Positions 19,154 to 29,040 of a DNA stretch of 64,000 bases are shown piece by piece. How positions within the stretch are numbered: position 1 is the first letter of the stretch; every line of letters starts with the position of its first letter. A model generated the notes under the pieces. It worked only from the letters and a program-made list of their open reading frames with translations, was not told the origin of the DNA and did not search any database. The position numbers and the translations under genes are program-made. Source of the DNA: Actinomadura latina NBRC 106108 (lineage in GTDB: Bacteria > Actinomycetota > Actinomycetes > Streptosporangiales > Streptosporangiaceae); the NCBI RefSeq assembly GCF_001552195.1, contig NZ_BCQS01000011.1, positions 334,183-398,182 on the forward strand, written 5' to 3'.

Positions 19154-20046
19154 GCTCCGGACGAGACATCGCCGACCGGTACCGGATCACTTCGCCCATC
19201 GGCCGCGGCGGCATGGGCGAGGTCTGGAACGGCACCGACCTGCGGCTCAACCGCCCCGTCGCGATCAAGCTGGTCGGCGTGCCCGAGGTCGACCGGGAAC
19301 TGCGCCGCCGCTTCCACCGCGAGGCGCGGATCACCGCCCGGCTGAGCCACCCGGGCGTCCCCACCGTCTACGACTTCGGCCAGGACGACGAGTTGTTCCT
19401 CGTCATGGAGTCGCTGCCGGGCGACTCGGTCGGCAAACTCCTCGACGAGCAAGGTGCACTGCCGCCGTCCTGGGCGGCGTTCATCGGCGCGCAGGCGTGC
19501 GCGGTTCTGGCCGCCGCCCACGCCGCCGGCCTGATCCACCGGGACGTCAAGCCGGAGAACCTCATGCTCGCCCCGGACGGGGCCGTCAAGGTGATCGACT
19601 TCGGCGTGGCCACGTCCACCGGCGATGAGTTCTCCCGCATCACGCAAACCGGCCAGATACCCGGCACGGCCCACTACATGGCCCCCGAACTCCTGCGCGG
19701 CGAGGACGCCAGCCGTGCCAGCGACCTGTACGCGGTCGGCTGCCTGCTGTACGAACTGCTCGCCGGCGTGCGCCCGTTCGAGTCGCAGCACGTCTTGGAC
19801 GAGATCACCCGCAGCCAGTCGGAACCGCCACCGCCACTGCACGGCGACGTCCCCCCCGAACTGGCCGCCCTGGTGGACGAATTGCTGGCCAAGACCCCGG
19901 AGTCGCGTCCCGCGGACGCCCTCGCCGTCTACGCGCGCCTGCGCCCCTGGATACCAGGAGTGGCGCCGATCCCCGGCTGGACGTCCCGCGACCTGCCGAC
20001 CGACCCGATCCACCTCTACACCGCCGCCCTCGCCCACCTCGGCTGA
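19150..20046 (+). CDS. Soluble Hanks-type Ser/Thr protein kinase
   Basis: The 298-aa protein is essentially one kinase domain: glycine loop GRGGMGEVW, VAIKLV Lys, HRDVKPEN catalytic loop, DFG (VIDFGVAT) and GTAHYMAPE activation-segment end. It lacks the transmembrane helix and PASTA or sensor domain usual for actinobacterial PknB-type kinases, so it is cytosolic and probably senses through its partners. It starts at a GTG overlapping the stop of the RelE-UvrD gene, completing a coupled trio. Kinases are known effectors or triggers in some phage-defence systems, and that is the inferred context here. Confidence 0.85.
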   Translation: MSSGRDIADRYRITSPIGRGGMGEVWNGTDLRLNRPVAIKLVGVPEVDRELRRRFHREARITARLSHPGVPTVYDFGQDDELFLVMESLPGDSVGKLLDEQGALPPSWAAFIGAQACAVLAAAHAAGLIHRDVKPENLMLAPDGAVKVIDFGVATSTGDEFSRITQTGQIPGTAHYMAPELLRGEDASRASDLYAVGCLLYELLAGVRPFESQHVLDEITRSQSEPPPPLHGDVPPELAALVDELLAKTPESRPADALAVYARLRPWIPGVAPIPGWTSRDLPTDPIHLYTAALAHLG

Positions 20047-20114
20047 GGCCGCCACTCCGTACCCGGGCCCGTCGGCCGGGTGAATCGCCTTACGCAAGAC
20101 CCCCTGGAAGTGAA

Positions 20115-20321
20115 ATGCTCGACCTTCGCAAAGTTCAGACGACAGTGCTCGACGGCCCGATGTCCCTACACCCGATCGCGATGCCGTTCGACCGCCCCAG
20201 CGCAAGGCTCATGCGCGACCACTACCAGCATCGTGGTTTCTACCGCGGCAAATGGATCGGCGGATGCGGCAAGAAGTTGCAGACGAAAATCGGCGAGATA
20301 CGGATTCCGCACTTTGTGTAA
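20115..20321 (+). pseudogene. CoiA-like N-terminal fragment
   Basis: The 68-aa frame ends with GGCGKKLQTKIGEIRIPHFV and a stop. That resembles the zinc-finger-like start of competence protein CoiA homologues (CPxCGxxLxxxxGxxRxxHFAH), cut right after the His-Phe. The first half (MLDLRKVQTTVLDGP) is also plausible CoiA N-terminus. The rest of the gene is absent and the sequence downstream is non-coding debris, so this is a truncation. Confidence 0.4.
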
Positions 20322-20974
20322 CTGGTGACATGATGAGGTCATGTCCGCTGAAATAGCATGGTAGCGGGTTCATGATCTACTGCGGGGGCGTGTGGCCGGC
20401 CAGATGAAGTGTGGAACCAGGTCGGCGACGCGTTCCGCGCATTGGGTGTCCGAGTCAGCAAGAAGCACGGTCGTGCCAGTGATCAGAGCGGGGTTGGCCT
20501 TGATATCGCCGTAGGGCAGGACCTGCCGTTGGTGTCGCCACCGTGCCGTCTCAATCTTGGCAAGGATGCCAAGGTTCCGAAGTAACCATGAGGTACAGGC
20601 CGGGTGAGGCGCGGCGATCAGAGCCCTCGTATCTCTTACCTTCAACAGAAGTGCCGAAAGTGGCCATTCAGTTGCCGCATGCCCCCTCTTCGTTGTTGAC
20701 TGTATCAACGCATAGTGCTGAGGAGCCCTTGGTAGCAAAACGGCCTGCAGGATCGCATCGTCTCCTGAGGCAACACGAGGGGAACTGCAGAAGAATACGC
20801 AGGCGCGCGTTCCAGAGGGTGTTCAACGATCCGTTAGTCGAGACTCGAAGCCAAAGATGCTAGCACGCCCAACCCGTCCAGTAGGGGCTATGACGTTCCA
20901 GCGCGGAAGCCGTTCGGGATCTGATGGATCTAGCCGAAGAATAGCAAAATTGCCAACACTGATTCAATGTAAAT
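20322..20974. other. Non-coding debris
   Basis: About 650 nt with lower and patchier coding signal than the flanks. A minus-strand frame (20370-20738) is open, but has no RBS, no actinomycete-like third-position GC pattern along most of its length and no recognised domain. The segment lies between a truncated gene and an IS remnant and is best read as rearranged sequence. Confidence 0.5.
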
Positions 20975-21292
20975 CGCTGCGAGGACCGCATCCGGTGCGC
21001 CAAGGACGCCGGCCTGCGCAACCTGCCCCTGCACGGCGCCGCCGCCAACCAGATCTGGCTGGAGATCGTCGCGCTCGCCTCGGAACTGACCGCCTGGACC
21101 CAGATGCTTGCCCTGACCGGCCACCCGGCCCGCACCTGGGAACCCAAACGCCTGCGGCTGCGGGTCTTCTCCGCCGCCGGGCGCCTGGTCCGCGGCGGCA
21201 GCCGCCTCCGGCTCCGGCTCAGTGACCACTGGCCCTGGACCGACCTGATCACCACCGCGATCACCCGGCTGCAGATGCTTCCCGCACCCTGA
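20975..21292 (+). mobile_element. IS1380-family transposase, C-terminal remnant
   Basis: The frame from 20975 reads RCEDRIRCAKDAGLRNLPLHG, then NQIWLEIVALASELTAWTQMLALTG, WEPKRLRLRVFSAAGRLVRGG and WPWTDLITTAITRLQ, ending at TGA 21290-21292. This is the conserved C-terminus of IS1380 transposases. The N-terminal three quarters, including most of the DDE core, are missing, so it is inactive. Confidence 0.8.
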
Positions 21293-21405
21293 CCAGCGAC
21301 AAGCCGTCCCATCAACCCCAGGAAGGAAACCCCAGGGCCCCTGGAACCCCGCCCACCCGACGCGTCAGTCGGGCCGAGCGGCTGACCCGCCACTGAAAAC
21401 AAAGA

Positions 21406-21436
21406 GTCGGTTGGGTCGCTCCGCGACCCAACCGAC
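21406..21436. terminator. Strong hairpin downstream of the IS1380 remnant
   Basis: GTCGGTTGGGTCGC (21406-21419) and GCGACCCAACCGAC (21423-21436) make a perfect 14-bp stem with a 3-nt loop, 114 nt after the transposase stop. It could be an intrinsic-type terminator or a structural part of the IS end. Confidence 0.65.
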
Positions 21437-21817
21437 CTCACGAAAGATCGAGGCTAGATCCCACTCGGCAATAGGTCGCTCTCTGTGAGCATCGAGGCCG
21501 CAGGCGGTCGTCCTGACCCGGAGTTAGAGAAGGGGCACCGGTGTGATGTGGTGATCTACAACGTAAAGACGCGAAAGCCTTGTCTCCAACGAGACCTGCA
21601 GCAGCGACTTTGTTGCACCGGCTAACAGACCGCCAGGGCCGGCTCGATCAGCGTGGCGGCGAGCCGACATCCAGTCCGCCTGACCGCTCGTTCTCGGGGT
21701 CGTCATTTACAGATGCCGGGGTAACGGCCTCAGCTTTCTTGACACTTCGTTCGGGCTGGCCAGGCTCGGCCTATAATTCAAGGTTTTTCGTTTGCATGTC
21801 ACCACCCAGCCGGGGGT

Positions 21818-21883
21818 ATGAGTTCCGTCGAAGAACGCGCCGACCACCCGCCCGGCCGGTCCGACGGCCGTGAGACGCGCTGG
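21818..21883 (+). pseudogene. First codons of a TetR-family regulator, interrupted
   Basis: From ATG 21818 the frame reads MSSVEERADHPPGRSDG then RETRW. That is the usual disordered start of actinobacterial TetR proteins just before the HTH domain. Homology then stops abruptly where IS3-type sequence begins. An AT-rich stretch with TATAAT (21772-21777) lies upstream. The reading suggests that an IS3 insertion, or a deletion beside it, removed the rest. Confidence 0.35.
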
Positions 21884-21975
21884 AGGGGGCTGACCGATTG
21901 CTGGTGCGCGTCACCTGGGTCAGGTGGAGCGTCCCGGGTTGGGTGGAGGCCCTGATACCTGGAAGGGTGAGGGCT

Positions 21976-22296
21976 ATGGCACCCCCGAGGAAGTATTCCC
22001 CTGAGCTGCGTGAACGCGCGGTCCGGATGGTCTTTGAGGTGCGTGAGCAGACAGGTGAGAGGACCGGGACGATCGCCCGTGTCGCCGACCAGCTCGGGGT
22101 GCATCGTGAGGCGTTGCGGACCTGGATCCGGCAGGCCGAGATCGATGGCGGGCAGCGTCCAGGGACCACGACCAGCGACGCGCAAAGGATCGCCGAGCTG
22201 GAGCGCGAGAACCGTGAGTTGCGGCGGGCGAACGAGATCCTGAAGGCCGCGTCCGCGTATTTCGCCCGGGAACTCGACCCGAAACTGCCGCGCTAG
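21976..22296 (+). mobile_element. IS3-family OrfA
   Basis: The 106-aa OrfA has the IS3 layout: an HTH domain (RKYSPELRERAVRMVFEV, then HREALRTWIRQAE) followed by a leucine-zipper segment (IAELERENRELRRANEILK, then AASAYFARELD). It normally binds the IS ends and regulates OrfAB. Here orfB is reduced to a stub, so the element cannot move alone. Confidence 0.85.
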
Positions 22297-22376
22297 TCGA
22301 GTTCATCGATTCCCACCGGGAGCAGTTCGGTGTTGACCCGATCTGCGCGGTGCTGGAGTGCGCGCCGTCGACGTAG
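22293..22376 (+). pseudogene. IS3-family OrfB stub
   Basis: In the -1 frame relative to OrfA, the start of OrfB is recognisable (LVEFIDSHREQFGVDPICAV, then LECAPST) and hits a TAG at 22374-22376, exactly where family members continue with a tyrosine-rich segment. The integrase domain (DDE) is absent. Confidence 0.75.
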
Positions 22377-22377
22377 C

Positions 22378-22480
22378 TTCGCCCCGGAGAAGTACTGGCG
22401 CGGCCCCGTCTGGCTCGACCAGGCGTACTTCTCCCTCAAGTGCCTGCAGAGGTACGGCTACCGCGCCGACGCGTCCGCTG
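22378..22480 (+). pseudogene. Glycoside hydrolase C-terminal fragment (MGH1/GH63-like)
   Basis: Right after the OrfB stub a frame reads FAPEKYWRGPVWLDQAYF, then SLKCLQRYGYRADA. The YWRGPVWLD motif is typical of (alpha/alpha)6-barrel mannosylglycerate hydrolase/GH63-type enzymes. Only about 33 residues remain, marking a deletion junction between the IS and the hydrolase operon. Confidence 0.45.
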
Positions 22481-22535
22481 GTCCGCGGCACTGCTGCTGG
22501 CCTTGGACTGATCTCCGACGGACTCACCGGCCGGT

Positions 22536-22563
22536 GGGGCCTGCCGTGTACCCGGCAGGCCCC
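22536..22563 (-). terminator. Terminator of the secreted aminopeptidase-like gene
   Basis: GGGGCCTGCC (22536-22545) pairs with GGCAGGCCCC (22554-22563) across an 8-nt loop, 15 nt beyond the minus-strand stop at 22579. Confidence 0.65.
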
Positions 22564-22578
22564 CTCGGAGTCACCGGG

Positions 22579-24150
22579 TCACGTGGCGAACTGGCGCGGG
22601 ACGGCGGTCGCCGGCGTGCGGAGTGCGGTGGCCGGCGCCGGCGCGACCCAGACCGGGGTCGGGTCCGGGTTCTTCTCACAGGTGCGGTCGACGAGGCCGC
22701 GGTCGGTGGGGACCCTTCCGGTGCGGAGGTAGTCGATCAGGAGGTCGTCCAGGCACTTGTTGCCGGCGAAGGTGATGGCGTGGCTTCCGCCGCCGCGATC
22801 GACGACCAGGCGGGCGGACGGGAGCGCGCGGGCCATTTCCAGGCCACCCTTGTAGGGCGTGGCCGGGTCGTCTGTGGCTTGGAAGAGGAGGACCGGCGGC
22901 AGGCCCTTTCCGGTGATCCTAGTCCGGTGTCCCGCCTTGACCGGCCAGTAGAGGCAGCCGGCGTTGAACCACATGTTGTTGTAGGTGTAGAAGGGGGCCT
23001 TCTCGTTGACCTCGGCCTGGTCCCTCTGCCAGAACCGAAAGTCGCGGGGCCATTTGCTGTCGGCGCACATGACGGCGTTGTACAGGTCGAACGAGTCGTC
23101 TTCCGGGTTCGGTGCCGCGTAGCGCTCGTAGGCGGTGACGAGTGGGGCGGTGTCGCCGGAGTTGGTGTACGCCGAGAGGACGGTCGCCAGGCGCGGCCAG
23201 CGGAGTGCGTTGTAGCCGCCCGCGACCTGGGTGTCGTCGAACTCGTCGGGGCCGATCCTGCCGACTGGGTTTGCGCGGAGTTCGGCGCGCATGGCGTACC
23301 ACTTGTCGGCGATCTCGTCGGGATCGGTGCCCAGGTGGTAGACGTCATCGGCCTTGGCCGCCCACTCGGTGAAAGCCTTGAACCGCTTCTCGTGCTGGAG
23401 GTCCTGCCGGATGTTGTGGTCGTACCAGGAGACTGATGGGCCGACGATGCTGTCCAGGACGAGGCGGCGGACGTGCCTGGGGTACAGCTGGGCGTAGGTC
23501 GAGCCGAGGGTGGTCCCGTAGGACCAGCCGAAGAAGCTGATCTTCTCGGCGCCGAGGGCTCTGCGGATGGACTCCATGTCGCGGACGTGGTCGAGGGTCG
23601 ACAGGTGCGGCAGGAGCCGGGAGTACTTCGCTGTGCATTTCGCGACGTAGCCGGCGGCCTTCCTGAGCCAGGTCCGTGTGGTGCCCTGGCTCGGCTGGTA
23701 GTCGGGGCGGGGGCCGTCGAAGTAGTGCGGGTCGCAGGACATGTGCGGCTCGCTGTGCTGGGATCCGCGCAGGTCGAAGCCGATCCAGTCGTAGGCGGCG
23801 GCCACGTCGGGGGGGAGTTGGTCGGGGATCCAGGTGGCCATCCATAGGCCGCTGATGCCCGGTCCGCCGGGGTTGAGCAGGATCGGGCCCTGCCGCTGGT
23901 CCTCGGGTGCCGTGGCCGGCAGCCGGTTCACCGCGATCTTGACCGTGCGCCCGTCCGGATGAGCGTGGTCGACGGGGACCTCCAGCATCGCGCACTGCAG
24001 GGTGGGGTGTTCGGTGTCGCCGCAGGACCGCCATTGTGGGGACTCCTGCGCGGCGGCCGCCCGCGGTGGGACGGTCAGCGCGGCGGCGGCCAGCATAGCC
24101 CCGCCCGCGATGACCGCCGCACTCCGACGGCTCGGCTTTGGCTGTTTCAC
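22579..24150 (-). CDS. Secreted alpha/beta-hydrolase, tripeptidyl-aminopeptidase-like
   Basis: The 523-aa protein starts at GTG 24150, chosen because GGGAGG lies five nt before it and a signal peptide follows (KQPKPSRRSAAVIAGGAMLA, AALTVPPRAAAAQ). The catalytic Ser210 is in GWSYG, with Asp427/428 (ATDDPATPY) and His457 (GGSHAI) completing the triad. The oxyanion region is NPGGPGISG. Proline-iminopeptidase/tripeptidyl aminopeptidases of this S33 type remove N-terminal peptides, often next to proline. It is divergent from a collagenase and shares an operator-bearing promoter region (24173-24191) with it, so it probably trims collagen fragments outside the cell. Confidence 0.85.
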   Translation of the reverse strand: MKQPKPSRRSAAVIAGGAMLAAAALTVPPRAAAAQESPQWRSCGDTEHPTLQCAMLEVPVDHAHPDGRTVKIAVNRLPATAPEDQRQGPILLNPGGPGISGLWMATWIPDQLPPDVAAAYDWIGFDLRGSQHSEPHMSCDPHYFDGPRPDYQPSQGTTRTWLRKAAGYVAKCTAKYSRLLPHLSTLDHVRDMESIRRALGAEKISFFGWSYGTTLGSTYAQLYPRHVRRLVLDSIVGPSVSWYDHNIRQDLQHEKRFKAFTEWAAKADDVYHLGTDPDEIADKWYAMRAELRANPVGRIGPDEFDDTQVAGGYNALRWPRLATVLSAYTNSGDTAPLVTAYERYAAPNPEDDSFDLYNAVMCADSKWPRDFRFWQRDQAEVNEKAPFYTYNNMWFNAGCLYWPVKAGHRTRITGKGLPPVLLFQATDDPATPYKGGLEMARALPSARLVVDRGGGSHAITFAGNKCLDDLLIDYLRTGRVPTDRGLVDRTCEKNPDPTPVWVAPAPATALRTPATAVPRQFAT

Positions 24151-24172
24151 TAGTGCCTCCCGGTCAGTGAAA

Positions 24173-24191
24173 TTGCAGTGTACAATTGCAG
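24173..24191. promoter_or_regulatory. Operator A (GTGCAAT-N5-ATTGCAC type), divergent hydrolase/collagenase region
   Basis: TTGCAGT-N5-ATTGCAG matches the consensus at 11 of 14 arm positions. It lies 23 nt upstream of the hydrolase GTG and 268 nt upstream of the collagenase start. No other gene occupies 24151-24458. The same motif recurs at four other promoters in the island. Confidence 0.55.
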
Positions 24192-24458
24192 ACTTCTTTT
24201 GAGGCTGTCCGCATTCGGCAACGGGCGGAGATCCGGCACCGGAAAGAGTCCGCCACCTCAGCGAATGCCCATCCCTGCCGTCACGCGAATCCGGGCACTC
24301 GGACGATCCATAACCGAGATCGATGGGGCCGTGTATGACCACGGCGCGGATCCGGCTTGCACACTGCGGGCGCACGCTTCCCCCACCCCCTCCGGGCGTT
24401 GGACCCCGGACCCCTGAATCCGTCCGTTCCAATGGGAATGTCTCCGAAGGAAACCCCC

Positions 24459-27017
24459 GTGAGAAACAGACGCAGATCCGTCAGATGCCTGCAGGCGTCG
24501 GCCGCGCTCCTACTGGGAATCAGCTTCCTGGTCTCCCCTGCGAGCCCCGCGAACGCCGCCCCGAAACCGCCCCCCGTCAGCACTCCCGACGATCGGGCGC
24601 CGCACGTCCAGAAGTCCCCGCTCCCGGCCAAGGACCGTCCGCCGCTGTCGGCGGAGAAGGACGCGCTGAAGAGCAGCCCCGAACAACCGAAGAAGTCGGC
24701 TGAGCACAAACGGCCGTCCATGAAGAGCACGGCGAAGGCGAAGAAGAACGCGCCGAAGGCCACTGCCAAGGCGGCCGCCTGCAGCCCGAGTGATTTCACG
24801 AGCCGTTCGGGAAGCGCGCTGGTCCAGCAGGTCAAGTCGTCGACGACCGACTGCGTCAACTCGCTGTTCAGCCTGACCGGCGGGGACGCCTACTACGCGT
24901 TCCGCGAGTCGCAGATGGTGACGATCGCGTACGCGCTGCGCGACAACGCGGTCTACTACCCGGGCGACAACAGCACGAGCACGGCCCAGCTCGTGCTGTA
25001 CCTGCGCGCCGGGTACTACGTCCAGTGGTACAACTCCTCGACCGTGGGCACCTACGGGCAGTCGCTGAAGACCGCGATCCAGTCCGGCCTGGACGCCTAC
25101 TTCGGCAGCTCCAAGTCCTCGACGGTCAGCGACGCCAACGGTGAGGTCCTCGCCGAGGCGGTCACGCTGATCGACAGCGCCCAGGAGAACGCGCGCTACC
25201 TCTACGTCGTCAAGCGGCTTCTGAACGGCTACAACAGTTCTTACGACGCCTCTTGGTGGATGCTCAACGCGGTCAACAACGTGTACACCGTGCTGTTCCG
25301 CGGCCACCAGGTTCCGGAGTTCGTCTCCGCGGTCCAATCGGACCCGAGTGTCCTGGACGCGCTCAACTCGTTCGCCGCCGGCCACCTCGGCCTGCTCGGC
25401 ACCGACCGCAGCTACCTGGCCTCCAACGCCGGACGTGAAATGGCCCGGTTCCTCCAGCACGCCCCGCTCCAGGCCAAGGTCAGGCCACTGGCCAAGGGCC
25501 TGCTCGGGCAGAGCAGCATGACCGGGAAGACTGCGCCGCTGTGGGTCGGCATCGCCGAGATGACCGACTCCTACGACAAGGCCAACTGCTCCTACTACAA
25601 CACGTGCAACCTGCAGCAGCGGCTCGCCCAGAACGTCCTGACCATCAACCACACCTGCAGTTCCAGCATCAAGATCCGGGCGCAGGACATGACAGCGGCG
25701 CAGCTGTCGGACAGCTGCGCCAGCCTGATGAACCAGGACGCCTACTTCCACAGCCTGGTGAAGGACGGCAACAAGCCCGTCGCGAACGACAACAACACCA
25801 CGATCGAGGTCTGCGTCTTCGACTCCAGCACCGACTACCAGACCTACGCGGGCGCGATGTTCGGCATCGACACCAACAACGGCGGCATGTACCTGGAAGG
25901 CGACCCGGCCGCTGCCGGGAACCAGCCGCGGTTCATCGCCTACGAGGCCGAATGGGTCCGCCCCACGTTCCAGATTTGGAACCTCAACCACGAGTACACC
26001 CACTACCTCGACGGCCGGTTCGACATGTACGGCGACTTCAACGCCGGCATCACCACGCCGACCATCTGGTGGATCGAAGGGTTCGCCGAGTACGTCTCCT
26101 ACTCCTACCGGAAGGTGAACGACGACTCGGCGATCGCCGAGGCCGCGAAGGGCACCTACGCGCTCAGCACCCTGTGGGACACCACCTACAGCAACGACAC
26201 CACCCGCATCTACTACTGGGGCTACCTGGCGGTGCGGTACATGTTCGAGAAACACCCGGGTGACCTCGCCACCGTCCTGGGCTACTACCGCGCCGGAAAC
26301 TGGAACGCCGCCCGGTCGTTCCTGACCGGCACCATCGGCAGCCGCTACGACAGCGACTGGCGCACATGGCTGGCCGCGTGCGCGTCCGGCGCGTGCGCGG
26401 AGGGCGGCGGTGGCGGCGGCAACCAGGCGCCGACCGCGAAGTTCTCCCACTCGGCCAACGGCCTGGCGGTGAACTTCACCGACCAGTCCACCGACTCCGA
26501 CGGCACCATCGCCTCCCGCAGCTGGGACTTCGGCGACGGCACCACCTCGACGTCGGCCAACCCGTCCCACACCTACGGCGCCGACGGCACCTACAGCGTC
26601 TCGCTGACGGTCACCGACAACTCCGGCGCCACCGCCACCAGTACCCAGCAGATCTCGGTGTCCGCCGGCGGCGGCGGTGGCGGCGGGACCGAGTGCACCG
26701 GGTCCGACACACGCCAGCTCGGGCAGAACTGCCTGCGCAGCAACCTGTCGGGAGGGCAGGGCGACCTGTCCTACCTCTACATCTACATCCCGTCCGGCAC
26801 CCGGTCGCTCACCATCACCTCGTCCGGCGGGACGGGCGACGCCGACCTCTACTACAACGCCAGTTCATGGGCCACGTCGACGTCCTACACCCAGCGTTCC
26901 ACCAACGCCGGAAACGGTGAATCCCTCACTATCTCCAACCCGCCCGCCGGCTACAACTACATCAGCCTCTACGGGAAGGACGCGTTCAGCGGCGTGACCG
27001 TGAAGACCGAGTACTGA
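24459..27017 (+). CDS. Secreted M9-type collagenase with PKD and PPC domains
   Basis: GTG 24459 follows GAAGGAAA and opens a signal peptide (RNRRRSVRCLQASAALLLG, ending ASPANA), giving 852 aa. A Lys/Pro-rich segment follows, then the M9 N-terminal activator-like helical region (about 110-350). The catalytic domain has H511-E-Y-T-H515 (NHEYTHYLDGRF) and a downstream Glu540 in WWIEGFAEY, the gluzincin layout of bacterial collagenases. A PKD domain (APTAKFSH, then SWDFGDGTTSTSANPSHTY) and, after Gly linkers, a PPC-type collagen-binding-like domain (LYIYIPSGTRSLTITSSGG) end the protein. It would cut triple-helical collagen or gelatin outside the cell and feed the peptide transporter next door. 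Confidence 0.9.
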   Translation: MRNRRRSVRCLQASAALLLGISFLVSPASPANAAPKPPPVSTPDDRAPHVQKSPLPAKDRPPLSAEKDALKSSPEQPKKSAEHKRPSMKSTAKAKKNAPKATAKAAACSPSDFTSRSGSALVQQVKSSTTDCVNSLFSLTGGDAYYAFRESQMVTIAYALRDNAVYYPGDNSTSTAQLVLYLRAGYYVQWYNSSTVGTYGQSLKTAIQSGLDAYFGSSKSSTVSDANGEVLAEAVTLIDSAQENARYLYVVKRLLNGYNSSYDASWWMLNAVNNVYTVLFRGHQVPEFVSAVQSDPSVLDALNSFAAGHLGLLGTDRSYLASNAGREMARFLQHAPLQAKVRPLAKGLLGQSSMTGKTAPLWVGIAEMTDSYDKANCSYYNTCNLQQRLAQNVLTINHTCSSSIKIRAQDMTAAQLSDSCASLMNQDAYFHSLVKDGNKPVANDNNTTIEVCVFDSSTDYQTYAGAMFGIDTNNGGMYLEGDPAAAGNQPRFIAYEAEWVRPTFQIWNLNHEYTHYLDGRFDMYGDFNAGITTPTIWWIEGFAEYVSYSYRKVNDDSAIAEAAKGTYALSTLWDTTYSNDTTRIYYWGYLAVRYMFEKHPGDLATVLGYYRAGNWNAARSFLTGTIGSRYDSDWRTWLAACASGACAEGGGGGGNQAPTAKFSHSANGLAVNFTDQSTDSDGTIASRSWDFGDGTTSTSANPSHTYGADGTYSVSLTVTDNSGATATSTQQISVSAGGGGGGGTECTGSDTRQLGQNCLRSNLSGGQGDLSYLYIYIPSGTRSLTITSSGGTGDADLYYNASSWATSTSYTQRSTNAGNGESLTISNPPAGYNYISLYGKDAFSGVTVKTEY

Positions 27018-27041
27018 TCCGCCACCTCACCGACGAAGAAC

Positions 27042-27074
27042 GCCGGGGCCGGACCGCGATGGTCCGGCCCCGGC
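27042..27074. terminator. Bidirectional terminator between collagenase and dppF
   Basis: A perfect 14-bp stem (27042-27055 with 27061-27074; GCCGGGGCCGGACC arm) with a 5-nt loop lies between two convergent stops (27017 and 27107). Confidence 0.8.
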
Positions 27075-27106
27075 GCCGTTTCTCAGGAGAGCCGGGGCGA
27101 GTGTGC

Positions 27107-28074
<968 letters not shown>

Positions 28075-28078
<4 letters not shown>

Positions 28079-29040
28079 GATGTCACCTTCTTCGTGGCCG
28101 TCAGGTGGCACGCCGCCTGGTGGGACGCGCCCTCCAGGTCCGGGCGGACGGTCTCGCACGTCGCGATCCGGTCGGGGCAGCGCGGATGGAACGGGCACCC
28201 CGCCGCCGGAGTCAGCGGAGACGGCGGGGTGCCCGCGATCGGGGTCAGCTCGCCGGCGGGGCCGGTGAGCCTGGGCAGTGAGCCGAGCAGCCCGCGCGTG
28301 TAGGGGTGGCGGGGCTCGGCGAACAGAGCGTCGACGTCCGCCCGCTCGACCGCCCGTCCCGCGTACATGACCAGGACGTCGTCGGCGACCCGCGCGACCA
28401 CCCCCAGATCGTGCGTGATCATCAGGACGGCGAGGCCCCGCTCTCGCTGGATCGTCGCGATCAGTTCCAGGATCTGCGCCTGGACGGTCACGTCCAGCGC
28501 GGTGGTCGGCTCGTCGGCGATCAGCAGGTCCGGCTCGCACGCCAGCGCCATGGCGATCATGACGCGCTGGCGCATGCCGCCGGAGAACTGGTGCGGGTAG
28601 TCGCCGGCGCGCTCGCCGGGATCGGGGATCCCGACGTCGGCGAGCAACTGCACGGCGTGCTTGTGCGCCGCCCGCCGGGACGCGCCGAAGTGCAGTCGCC
28701 GCGCCTCGGCGATCTGCTCGCCGATGCGATAGTGCGGGTGCAGCGACGACAGCGGGTCCTGGAAGATCATCGCGACCCGGCGACCGCGCAGCGCGCGGAT
28801 ATCCTCCCGGTCGGCGCCGACGACCTCGGTGCCGGCGACGTCGATCGACCCGGTCACCCGGGCCTGGTCGTGCAGCCCCATGATCGCGAGGCTGGTCACG
28901 GACTTGCCGGAGCCGGACTCGCCGACGATGCCGAGGGTGCGGCCCTCGTCCACGGTGAACGACAGCCCGTCCACCGCGCGGGCCGTGCCTTTCGGGCCGG
29001 TGAACTCGACGGTCAGGTCCCGGACGGTCAGCAGGCTCAT
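28075..29040 (-). CDS. dppD: Oligopeptide ABC transporter ATP-binding protein (DppD/OppD type)
   Basis: This 321-aa ATPase has Walker A GESGSGKSVT, signature QFSGGMRQR and Walker B LLIADEPTTALD. The C-terminal cysteine segment (AAGCPFHPRCPDRIATC) marks the oligopeptide subfamily. ATG 29040 overlaps the dppB stop (ATGA). It forms the heterodimeric motor with DppF. Confidence 0.9.

Noticed and set aside
20370..20738. 122-aa minus-strand open frame
   Set aside because: No RBS, no recognised domain, and it lies in rearranged sequence; not supported as a gene.
21739..21777. TTGACA and TATAAT upstream of the TetR fragment
   Set aside because: The spacing is 27 nt, too long for a normal sigma-70-type promoter, so I did not annotate it as one.
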